DNA from: Anaerocolumna sp. AGMB13020
GTDB taxonomy: Bacteria; Bacillota; Clostridia; Lachnospirales; Lachnospiraceae
DNA: 64,000 bases
Reading direction: 5' to 3'
Assembly (NCBI RefSeq): GCF_033100115.1
Contig: NZ_CP136910.1
Coordinates: forward strand, 1,364,001-1,428,000
The translations under genes and the position numbers were made by a program. Under the pieces are notes generated by a model. That model was not told the DNA's origin. It saw nothing but the letters and a program-made list of their open reading frames with translations, and did not search any database. Position 1 is the first letter of the stretch, and each line of letters starts with the position of its first letter. Of this stretch, positions 36,211 to 44,026 are shown in pieces.

Positions 36211-37960
36211 TCTCCATCTCCTTTGGTAATACATCTATAGTAAAGGATACCATCAGTCCGCCCCAGATGCTCTTTCCAAACCGGAGTCCTGCCGATTCAT
36301 CATAATAATTGATCAGTCGCTGATTGACGTTCCACAGTCCAACACTCTCCTCCTCTTCCCGTTCTTTTTTGGAAAGCCGCTTAAACAGGGCGTCAATTTC
36401 CTCTTCCGTCATCCCGTCTCCGTCGTCAGAGACCTCAAAACACAGAGCACCGCTTCCCAGTTCATATACCTTGACATAGATATGTCGTGCATTTTCCCTC
36501 TCTTCAATGGCATGCTCTATTGCATTCTCAATGATTGGCTGGAGAATCAGCGGGATAATCCGCTTGTCATAGAGGTCTTTGGATACCTCAATGGAGTATT
36601 CAAGGTCTTTGCGCATAGCCGTTATTGCCAGATAAGCTTTCGCATAGGATACTTCCTCCCCAATGGTAGTTATGGTTTTGTTCTTGGTACAATACCTGTA
36701 GTAACTTGAGAGATGGACTGCCATCTCTGTAACCGCTTCCGGCTGATCTGCCACGGTTACAATATAGGAAAGACTGTTGTAAAGAAAATGAGGATGAATC
36801 TGCAGCTGAAGCTGCCGAAGCTCCGCCTGGTTCCTGAGCTGCTGTTCTTTTAAGGTAGATTCGATCAACTGGCTGATTCTTGTCACCATGCGGTTAAACT
36901 GTCGAAAGACATAACCAAACTCATTGTTTGGCAATGCCATGATTTGTGCAGTAAAATTACCTCCTTCTACCTGCTTTAGCTTTCCGGTCAGAATCCTTAG
37001 CTGAAGCAGAATGTTGTTGTAATACAAAAGCATGAAGATCAGACCAATCAGAAGGAGGACAACCAGAAGGCTTCCGGTGATACGGTTAATATTTGAAACC
37101 GGGCGCATCATCTCCTTCAGCGGATAATAAGAGACCAGCTCCAGTCCATTCTTAAGAGCTCCGGAGCTTACAAGCTGATATTTCCCTTTGCTTATAGAAA
37201 GATAACTGGCAGATTCCCCGCTGGTGGAACCGGATTTCGTGTACCCGCCTTTTAAGTTTTCACCCGGCAGATTTTGGACAACAGAATTTCCTTCTCCTGC
37301 TTCACCCATGGACCTGAGAAGCTCCTTCTCTGTCTCACTGCCAGAGAACAGGCTCTTCTTCTGTGAATACAGGAGCATCGTTCCACCTCCCTTCATTCCG
37401 GAAGCCATGGTCTTTAGCTTATACAGATAATCCCGCTCCATCCGTATAATCAGATAAGGTTCATCATCGGTATCATCCCAATCCGTAACATATTTTCTTA
37501 CGAAATATACTTCATTTTCATAGATAAACCATTGGTTGTCTTCCACCGGTTCAAGCATAACATCCTTGACCCCACTGAGAGCAGTGGTCGTGATAATACG
37601 CTGTGCCTTCGGCCAGTACAATATGAACTGCGCCATACCCACATTGCTCTTCTGCCGCCCTTTCAGGTATTCTTTCATCTGATTGACATCTGTTACATAC
37701 CGATAAGCATCATATTCCTCTATAAGGGTAAGATGAAGCGTCTTAAGATCATCACTATTAAGGATTCCATCCGCTTCAATCTCTATCTCTTTGATCTTCT
37801 GTCCAAGCAGCATCTTCGAGTATTCCATCTGAATCTTTGCAGCCTGCATCAGAGACTCTTTCAGACTGGAAGTGCTGTATATGTAAAGGATTGCAAAACC
37901 TGCTATAATCATAACCAGAAATACTGCAAATATATTGAAAATAGATCTAATTTTCTTCAT
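36188..37960 (-). CDS. YesM-type sensor histidine kinase
   Basis: A 590-residue membrane kinase with a transmembrane segment near the N-terminus (IFAVFLVMIIAGFAILYIYS), an extracellular sensing region of about 250 residues and a second membrane segment (GSLLVVLLLIGLIFMLLYYN). A HAMP domain, a His_kinase domain (QLQIHPHFLYNSLSYI, with the phospho-acceptor His) and an ATPase with ILQPIIENAIEHA follow. The start at 37960 follows GGGGTGG; 14 further codons are open upstream without a better site. An extended -10 promoter lies about 40 bp before it. It should sense a sugar or a loaded binding protein outside the cell. Confidence 0.92.
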   Translation of the reverse strand: MKKIRSIFNIFAVFLVMIIAGFAILYIYSTSSLKESLMQAAKIQMEYSKMLLGQKIKEIEIEADGILNSDDLKTLHLTLIEEYDAYRYVTDVNQMKEYLKGRQKSNVGMAQFILYWPKAQRIITTTALSGVKDVMLEPVEDNQWFIYENEVYFVRKYVTDWDDTDDEPYLIIRMERDYLYKLKTMASGMKGGGTMLLYSQKKSLFSGSETEKELLRSMGEAGEGNSVVQNLPGENLKGGYTKSGSTSGESASYLSISKGKYQLVSSGALKNGLELVSYYPLKEMMRPVSNINRITGSLLVVLLLIGLIFMLLYYNNILLQLRILTGKLKQVEGGNFTAQIMALPNNEFGYVFRQFNRMVTRISQLIESTLKEQQLRNQAELRQLQLQIHPHFLYNSLSYIVTVADQPEAVTEMAVHLSSYYRYCTKNKTITTIGEEVSYAKAYLAITAMRKDLEYSIEVSKDLYDKRIIPLILQPIIENAIEHAIEERENARHIYVKVYELGSGALCFEVSDDGDGMTEEEIDALFKRLSKKEREEEESVGLWNVNQRLINYYDESAGLRFGKSIWGGLMVSFTIDVLPKEMENDGINRR

Positions 37961-38000
37961 ATGCCACCCCAATTGTATGTAATTCCAAATTTCCGGTACC

Positions 38001-38009
38001 ATTATAGCA
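38001..38009 (-). promoter_or_regulatory. extended -10 promoter for sensor-regulator-hydrolase genes
   Basis: The minus strand reads TGCTATAAT, a perfect extended -10, 41-49 bp before the sensor start at 37960. It would transcribe the sensor, regulator and both hydrolases separately from the transporter genes. Confidence 0.55.
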
Positions 38010-38036
38010 AATTAATCTTTGTATTACTATATAAGC

Positions 38037-38072
38037 ATAAGGAACCGCTACTTTATTGTAACAGTTCCTTAT
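38037..38072 (-). other. intercistronic hairpin after the binding-protein gene
   Basis: A 9-bp stem (ATAAGGAAC / GTTCCTTAT) lies just after the solute-binding-protein stop. There is no long T-run, so it more likely stabilises the binding-protein mRNA 3' end or weakly attenuates than fully terminates. Confidence 0.5.
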
Positions 38073-38080
38073 TGACAGTT

Positions 38081-39736
38081 TTATTTTACAGACTGATACC
38101 ACTCATTGATTTCTTTGGTGATTTCATCTCCGCCTTGAGCTTTCCAATCCTGGACGAATTTATCGAAGGAATCCAAAGCTTCTTTTCCGTAAATGATGTT
38201 GGTGTATACCTGCTTCTCCATGGTCTGAAGCTGTTCCCATTTCTTCTTCATCGTAGCGGTAGGTTCACCATTAAACAGATTTGGAAGCAGCTCCTCTCTG
38301 TGTGCATTCGCCAGCGCATAACCTTCCGCCATATCCGGTGCTGTCTCAAAATCAGCGGTTGCTCTGATCTGTGCACTGGATTGTGCCTCTTTTCCTTCTT
38401 TGACATCTGCGTAAGCCTGCATCGAATCAAGAGCCGGCGCATTCTTCATAACGGTTGATTTACCAGGCATAAATGGATCCGTTACCGCTGGGTCAAACAG
38501 TTTGGAATCAAAAACTACTTTATCCCCTACCACATCGTAATCATAATTCTCCAGATATCCATATTGAAAATCACCAGTACCAAAAGCAGCATCATAGAGC
38601 CAGTCATAGTAGGCGAAAAAGGCTTCCATGTTGTTAAAATCTTTGTTGAACATCAGCCACCCGTCGTTAATCTGTGCAGCCTGATAGGTTGGCTCTCCGT
38701 TGTCCTGAAGGATATTCGGATATGCTTTGATAACAGCCTCCGGTGCTACAGATGTAACATCTCTTACGGAATTGATTGCCCAAGGTCTTCCGATAAAAAT
38801 ACCTGCTTTGCCTTCAGTAAATTGATTCATTGCATCCCAGGCACCGGTTGCAGCAGCTTCCTGAAAAATCCACCCATTTTTATGCCATCCTGCCATACGC
38901 TCCAGGGTCTTTTTGTTGCCCTCATCGATAGAACCATAGGTCAGATTACCTGACTCGTCTTCCTGCCAGCTTCCAGGAATATGCTTTCCGGTATTGGCAG
39001 AGAAAAGAGTAACGGGATCTGCTACCCAGCCACTGTTGTAGATGCTGTCACCCTGGTAAGTGAAACCATAAGTATCCGCTTTTCCGTTTCCATCAGGATC
39101 ATTCTCCGTAAATGCCTTTATTACTGCTTCAAACTCCTCCATATTAGTGGGAGCCTTAATTCCCAATTTATCCAGCCAATCCTGACGGATAATCATAACC
39201 TGTCCTTCTGTCAAAGCCGGAGCGCAGGCAATGCCATAGGTCTTACCATCCTTGGTCACCGGATAGAAGGACTGAGGATACTTATCATAAATCTCTTTCA
39301 GACGTTCCGGCATATATTTCTCAATGTCATCATCGATGGCTTTTACACGTCCGGATTCTATCATATCCGCAATCATCTGGGTACCGTACACCGGAAATAC
39401 ATCCGGCAATTCTTCAGAACCTGTCAGGGCCAGACGCAGCTTCGTATCATAATTGCCCGCATCTCCGCCAAGAAGTGTGGTCTCCATCTTGATTCCCAAC
39501 TTTTCCTCCGTGAGTACTGTCATGGGATTCTTATTGATGTCTTCCCCATCTCCGTATCTTCCCGTATTCTCATCCAACTGTTTTGCGATGGTAATCGTGA
39601 TTGCCGGCTCATACTTTCCGTCCCCATTCTTAGTAGCAGCAGCTTCCTTGCTGCCTCCGCTGTTCTTACCGCCGCAGGCTGTAAGGAGCAGTGCGGATAC
39701 CAGTAAGATTGAAAGGATTGCTTTCTTGTTTTTCAT
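38081..39736 (-). CDS. extracellular solute-binding lipoprotein of a sugar ABC transporter
   Basis: A 551-residue lipoprotein. A lipobox (LLLTACGG) follows the N-terminal hydrophobic segment, so it should be anchored to the outer face of the membrane by a lipidated Cys21. The mature part is of the large LplA/family 1 oligosaccharide-binding type (DGKTYGIACAPALTEGQVMIIRQDW, WLDKLGIKAPTNMEEFEAV), typical of Firmicute transporters for complex glycans. It lies downstream of the two permease genes, and no ATPase gene is present. Such systems usually share a single MsmX-like ATPase encoded elsewhere. Confidence 0.93.
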   Translation of the reverse strand: MKNKKAILSILLVSALLLTACGGKNSGGSKEAAATKNGDGKYEPAITITIAKQLDENTGRYGDGEDINKNPMTVLTEEKLGIKMETTLLGGDAGNYDTKLRLALTGSEELPDVFPVYGTQMIADMIESGRVKAIDDDIEKYMPERLKEIYDKYPQSFYPVTKDGKTYGIACAPALTEGQVMIIRQDWLDKLGIKAPTNMEEFEAVIKAFTENDPDGNGKADTYGFTYQGDSIYNSGWVADPVTLFSANTGKHIPGSWQEDESGNLTYGSIDEGNKKTLERMAGWHKNGWIFQEAAATGAWDAMNQFTEGKAGIFIGRPWAINSVRDVTSVAPEAVIKAYPNILQDNGEPTYQAAQINDGWLMFNKDFNNMEAFFAYYDWLYDAAFGTGDFQYGYLENYDYDVVGDKVVFDSKLFDPAVTDPFMPGKSTVMKNAPALDSMQAYADVKEGKEAQSSAQIRATADFETAPDMAEGYALANAHREELLPNLFNGEPTATMKKKWEQLQTMEKQVYTNIIYGKEALDSFDKFVQDWKAQGGDEITKEINEWYQSVK

Positions 39737-39846
39737 AATACCTTCCTCCTGATTGATTTAATCTGATTCTTTTAATGATTTGTAAATCTGATTTATAATC
39801 ATAACCTCTGATTCGAAGTCGTTGATTCTTTTGGTAATTCATTTTT

Positions 39847-40716
39847 TTATTCTTTTACAGCCCCAATGACAATACCCTTTACAAAATACTTCTGTAAAAA
39901 GGGATATACCATCAGGATGGGCAGTGCGCCGATGAATACCTGGGCTGCTTTGATGGTACGTTCCGACATAGCTGCCGCAGAGGTAGGGTCCAGTGCCAGA
40001 TCCTGCTGATTACCCTGTACTACAATTACCTGCAAAAAGGAGGCCAGCGGATAATTCTTGGTATCCGACATATATAGAATACCGGTGAACCATTCGTTCC
40101 AGTTACCAACCATAATAAAGAGTGCTACAGTGGCAAGACCTGCCTTGGATAATGGAAGAAATATTTTCCATAGGACAGTGAAGAAGCTAGCTCCGTCTAT
40201 GAGCGCCGCTTCCTCCAGTGCTTTTGGAATTGATTTGAAGAAGTTCATAATCAAAATCAGATTGTAGCATCCAAAAGCTCCCGGTAGTATGTATACAAGG
40301 AAGTTATTCTTTAATCCGATGGAGGTATTCACCATATAGGACGGGATTAAACCACCACCAAAAAGCATGGTAAATACGAAAAACCACATCAGTGCCGTCC
40401 TGCCTCTGAAGTCCTTGGAAAGGGCATATCCCGCTGTCGTTATGACGAACATGCTTAGGAAGGTCCCAACAAAAGTTCTGAGAAAGGATATCATAATGGA
40501 ACGTATGAAGTTACTGTTATTAAACGTCTTTACATAGGCCAGGCCTGTAAAGTCTACCGGCCAGAAGGTTACAATTCCGCTGTTTGCTGCACTCTTTCCG
40601 CTAAGGGAGATTGCAAACAGATTAACTAATGGTAGCAGGCACAGAAGCGCTACCGTTACAAGGAATACGGTATTACAGCCTACGAATATTTTTCTGCTCA
40701 AAGATGTACGTCTCAT
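39847..40716 (-). CDS. sugar ABC transporter permease, LplC type
   Basis: A 289-residue inner-membrane permease with about six hydrophobic segments. The cytoplasmic coupling loop carries EEAALIDGASFFTVLWKIFLPLSKAGLATVAL, the EAA motif. It begins MRRTSLSRKIFVGCNTVFL and ends VKGIVIGAVKE, typical of the LplC/YtcP group. It pairs with the permease 14 bp upstream and the binding protein downstream, and probably imports an oligosaccharide for the co-encoded hydrolases. The start has a strong TAGGAGG site. Confidence 0.93.
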   Translation of the reverse strand: MRRTSLSRKIFVGCNTVFLVTVALLCLLPLVNLFAISLSGKSAANSGIVTFWPVDFTGLAYVKTFNNSNFIRSIMISFLRTFVGTFLSMFVITTAGYALSKDFRGRTALMWFFVFTMLFGGGLIPSYMVNTSIGLKNNFLVYILPGAFGCYNLILIMNFFKSIPKALEEAALIDGASFFTVLWKIFLPLSKAGLATVALFIMVGNWNEWFTGILYMSDTKNYPLASFLQVIVVQGNQQDLALDPTSAAAMSERTIKAAQVFIGALPILMVYPFLQKYFVKGIVIGAVKE

Positions 40717-40730
40717 CGTGTATTTTCCTC

Positions 40731-41681
40731 CTAAAAGATTCTGTAGCCTGCGAATTTATAAGCAATCTTATATGACACAACTGTCAGGAATAATCCGATG
40801 GCCGACTTAAAGAGCCCCACAGCTGTACCAAAGCTGTACTGTCCGTTTACCAGGGATTGCCGGTATACATAGGTATCAATAATATCTCCGGTGCTATAGG
40901 TAAGGGGTGAGTACAGGTTGAAGATCTGATCAAAACCGGCATTCAATACATTTCCAAGACTAAGGGTCGCCATGACAATAATCATTGGTGTGATACTTGG
41001 CAGGGTAATATATAAGGTTTGCTGTAAACGGTTGGCTCCGTCCATCTCTGCCGCTTCATAAAGGCCCTGGTCAATATTTGATATAGCGGCCAGATACACA
41101 ATCATACCGAAGCCGAAGCCTTTCCAAAGGTCGGAGATAACTGCAATCTGCCGAAACATACCAGCCTCGCCCAGGAAAAAAATCGGCTCTACTCCAAATC
41201 GTTGAAGAAAATTATTTACAATACCATCCAGCCCCAGGATATCCCGAAGCATACCGGCTACGGTTATCCAGGAAAGGAAATGAGGCAGATATACTAAGGT
41301 CTGAATTCCCTTCTTCAGTCCCATATTTTTCACTTCATTCAGAAGCAGTGCCATAAATACAGGCACAATTAACCCAAGAATAATCTTACTAACCGCGATA
41401 ATCAGGGTATTAATAATCGCTTGATAAGATTCCCGGAATTCGAAGATCTGCCGGAAATTATCCATTCCCACGAATTCCGAGCCGAAGATTCCAAGCCATG
41501 GCTTATAGTTCTGGAATGCCATGATAAGTCCGCCCATGGGGATATAGCAGAAAATAATTGCCAGAACGAAGCTTGGTAATATCATTACATAGAGAGGCCA
41601 GTTATGCTGTACTTCCTGTTTCCAGGTTTTACGGGTGATCGTTTGTTTTTTTGTCATGATTTTTTTCGAATTCTTAGTCAT
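40731..41681 (-). CDS. sugar ABC transporter permease, LplB type
   Basis: A 316-residue inner-membrane permease, first gene of the operon. It has six hydrophobic segments and an EAA loop (LYEAAEMDGANRLQQTLYITLPSITPMIIV). The LplB family hallmark GFGFGMIVYLAAISNIDQGL is present, and the C-terminus ends AYKFAGYRIF. It forms the channel with the LplC-type permease encoded 14 bp downstream. The N-terminal 25 residues are basic (TKNSKKIMTKKQTITRKTWK). Confidence 0.93.
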   Translation of the reverse strand: MTKNSKKIMTKKQTITRKTWKQEVQHNWPLYVMILPSFVLAIIFCYIPMGGLIMAFQNYKPWLGIFGSEFVGMDNFRQIFEFRESYQAIINTLIIAVSKIILGLIVPVFMALLLNEVKNMGLKKGIQTLVYLPHFLSWITVAGMLRDILGLDGIVNNFLQRFGVEPIFFLGEAGMFRQIAVISDLWKGFGFGMIVYLAAISNIDQGLYEAAEMDGANRLQQTLYITLPSITPMIIVMATLSLGNVLNAGFDQIFNLYSPLTYSTGDIIDTYVYRQSLVNGQYSFGTAVGLFKSAIGLFLTVVSYKIAYKFAGYRIF

Positions 41682-42104
41682 TTGTCATGCTCCCATCCAC
41701 CTTGTTTAAATTATCTGATTCATGTTCTTAACAGATTATATAATATTGGTGGCAAAGAAAAATACACCCCGATTAAAAGGTTATGTACCCAATCTTAACA
41801 TTTTTTTTAATTTTTTATATATCTCGGATGTAATTTAGGACATTATATCTAATTTTTTTGCTTTTCACCAGTTTCTCATTATACTTTTTATCAATTTATT
41901 TCTAAATATTGGTACTTTTATTGTTATTTTTCCATATCAAATTAATCAGCTTCCTTATGTTAATAAAAGAGTTCCCTCTCTTTCCTTCTCTTCAGACCAG
42001 ACTGGAAAACTCTCTTATTTTGGTTCTTTTTGATTCTTTAACTAATACACTGTCTGCAAGTGAACTTGAGCTTCTACAATGTCTTCCAGAAGGAAACCTC
42101 AGAC
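41682..42104. other. AT-rich intergenic region upstream of the transporter operon
   Basis: About 420 bp with no convincing gene. The minus strand contains ATTATATAAT near 41735-41745, a possible -10 for the permease operon with a weak -35. The 74-codon plus-strand frame at 41909-42133 has no family resemblance and no good ribosome site. I saw no catabolite (cre) box with confidence. Confidence 0.4.
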
Positions 42105-42149
42105 AACAAAAAGACACTGATTTCTATATATAAGAAGGTCCAGTGTCTT
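42105..42149 (-). terminator. terminator after the polymerase/YolD genes
   Basis: AAGACACTG and CAGTGTCTT form a 9-bp stem around a 21-nt loop. On the minus strand it is followed by TTTTTGTTG. It lies about 145 bp after the YolD-like stop. Confidence 0.65.
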
Positions 42150-42295
42150 AATTTAAAAAATGTTTTTTATTGCATAACTGCCAATCCTCTGACTGGTATA
42201 ACGTTCTGAAGTATTCACCTTAAGAATTGCCTTCACCTGTACCTGAGTCCCGGTTCATGCCAATACCGGTTGAAAATAGTGCATAATTCTCGAAT

Positions 42296-42616
42296 CTACT
42301 CCAGAATCCTCTCACATCTTAAGCTGGAAATATCGCGAAAAGCTATCCTTGTATTAACAACATCCAAGGTTCTGCTTACTGCATCAATTCGTGTTACCAT
42401 CCCGGTTACCTGCACATATTCTCTATTATTAAAATATTCTACTGTAATGAGCTCTTTCTTCTTAAGCTGTTTTATCTTCCGCTCCAGTTCATCCTTCTGT
42501 TCTTCCGATAAATCACGTTTTGGAACGATAATCCGTTCCTTTTCTGTTATTGCTTCACGAAATCCTTTTAAAGCATCAAAGGGCATAAATTGCTTCGCAC
42601 GGGTTCCCCTGTCCAT
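42296..42616 (-). CDS. YolD-like protein
   Basis: A 106-residue protein beginning MDRGTRAKQFMPFDALKGF, a form typical of the YolD family that accompanies Y-family polymerases in Firmicutes. A charged coiled segment follows (LSEEQKDELERKIKQLKKKE), then a small beta-domain (VTGMVTRIDAVSRTLDV) and a final IAFRDISSLRC. The start at 42616 is chosen because AGGAG lies a few bases upstream and the frame further up overlaps the polymerase gene. It begins 10 bp after the polymerase stop and is presumably its accessory partner, as with UvrX/YolD pairs. Its exact biochemical role is unknown. Confidence 0.82.
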   Translation of the reverse strand: MDRGTRAKQFMPFDALKGFREAITEKERIIVPKRDLSEEQKDELERKIKQLKKKELITVEYFNNREYVQVTGMVTRIDAVSRTLDVVNTRIAFRDISSLRCERILE

Positions 42617-42626
42617 TTTGCTCCTG

Positions 42627-43892
42627 TTATTCTCCACTTTTATGCCCTCCGATCTGCCTGTTACGTTCCATGGTAGTTCCCGCCTCCTGCAGGTCCATTC
42701 CGCGTACAATTGCATTTTTACCAAACTTCTTTTTGATTTCCAAGGCTGCTTTTTGTATTCTCCTGTCCTTCTCTATTTCTATGGGATCTGTGAACAGGTC
42801 ATACTGTTCATAGGTTTCATCGGAGACATTATTACAGGAGAGGCTCAGCCTCCTTATAGGCTTATTCTTATCTACAATACGCTCATACAGTCCAATCACA
42901 TAGGGTATGATGGTGCGGTAGGAATTGGTGGTAACCGTCATTGAAGCTGTTCCATTAGCAGGTTTTAGACCCAGCTCATTCGAGTATCCAATCATCAGGG
43001 ACATAGAACCGGTGACCACACTTTTCTCTACCATATCCAGACATAAGGCATCGGCCATCTCCTTTACAATCAACTTACATTCCTCAAAGCTGTAATCTCT
43101 TGCCAGTACCTGCCCGCTGGACATGGAACTGCTTTTCGAGCTGTAAGCCTTAATGTCTGCCATGGTTGTGGTTTCCTTTCCCCAGGCATGGTCTATCAAA
43201 AGTTCCGCATCAATACCAAACAGCCGATACAGCAAATCCTCACTTGCGCAGGTGATATCACCCATATCCAGAATCCCTACACTATTGAGCCTGTTTGCAA
43301 TGCCCTTCCCGATTCTCCAGAAGTCAGTCAGCGGCTGATGCTTCCACAGGGCTTTTTGATAAAGCTCTTCCGTCAGATATCCGATATTGTCTTTTGCATG
43401 CTTTGCCATAATATCCAGTGCAACTTTTGCCAGATACAAATTTGTTCCAATTCCTGCGGTTGCAGTAATACCTGTGGAACTCTTGATATCCTCCATAATC
43501 CGTAAGGCCAGTTCCCTTGGACTCATATGATACAGGGGAAGGTAATGGGTTACGTCAAGAAAGGCCTCATCTATGGAATAAACATGGATATCCTCTTTTG
43601 AAATATACTTTAGATAGATACCATAAATTTCAGCGGAATAATCTATATAGAGCTGCATTCTTGGTGTTGCCATAATGTACTGCACATCTTTGGGTATTTG
43701 AAATACCCTGCATCGGTTCTTTATCCCTAAGGCTTTCATAGAAGGTGAAATGGCAAGACATATTGTTTTCTCACTTCTCTCAGGGTCAGCCACCGCAAGA
43801 TTCGTTGTGAGAGGATCAAGCCCACGCTCCACGCATTCCACAGAAGCATAAAATGATTTAAGATCAATACATAAATAAATGTGCTCTTCCAT
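42627..43892 (-). CDS. Y-family DNA polymerase (UmuC/DinB-like)
   Basis: A 421-residue translesion polymerase. Palm motifs are LCIDLKSFYASVECVERGL (first metal Asp) and VYSIDEAFLDVTHYL (second metal Asp-Glu). A helix-hairpin-helix (FWRIGKGIANRLNSVGILDMGDI) and a little-finger domain follow. The AISPSMKALGIKNRCRVFQIP segment is typical of the UvrX/UmuC branch rather than DinB proper. It copies past DNA lesions and lies next to an NHEJ module, so the region groups DNA-damage functions. A LexA box was not identified in the 130 bp upstream. Confidence 0.92.
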   Translation of the reverse strand: MEEHIYLCIDLKSFYASVECVERGLDPLTTNLAVADPERSEKTICLAISPSMKALGIKNRCRVFQIPKDVQYIMATPRMQLYIDYSAEIYGIYLKYISKEDIHVYSIDEAFLDVTHYLPLYHMSPRELALRIMEDIKSSTGITATAGIGTNLYLAKVALDIMAKHAKDNIGYLTEELYQKALWKHQPLTDFWRIGKGIANRLNSVGILDMGDITCASEDLLYRLFGIDAELLIDHAWGKETTTMADIKAYSSKSSSMSSGQVLARDYSFEECKLIVKEMADALCLDMVEKSVVTGSMSLMIGYSNELGLKPANGTASMTVTTNSYRTIIPYVIGLYERIVDKNKPIRRLSLSCNNVSDETYEQYDLFTDPIEIEKDRRIQKAALEIKKKFGKNAIVRGMDLQEAGTTMERNRQIGGHKSGE

Positions 43893-44026
43893 TCTGGAGA
43901 CACCTCCTTTGTTTGCAATAATAATTCAGTATTTATTATACCTCCAGAACGTATGTTTGTATATTGTTTTTTTCTGGCAATTGCAATTATTTTTTAAGAA
44001 GATTCGTTTATAGAATGAAACAAGAA

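Noticed and set aside
37532..38458. 308-codon plus-strand frame
   Set aside because: It lies antisense to the sensor kinase and binding-protein genes, crosses their intergenic gap, and has no recognised protein features.
38981..39706. 241-codon plus-strand frame
   Set aside because: It is antisense to the solute-binding lipoprotein gene, whose lipobox and family features are clear.
41909..42133. 74-codon plus-strand frame in the gap near 42 kb
   Set aside because: There is no ribosome site, composition follows the AT-rich intergenic DNA, and it runs into a terminator hairpin for the opposite strand.
42270..42944. 224-codon plus-strand frame
   Set aside because: It is antisense to the polymerase and YolD-like genes.
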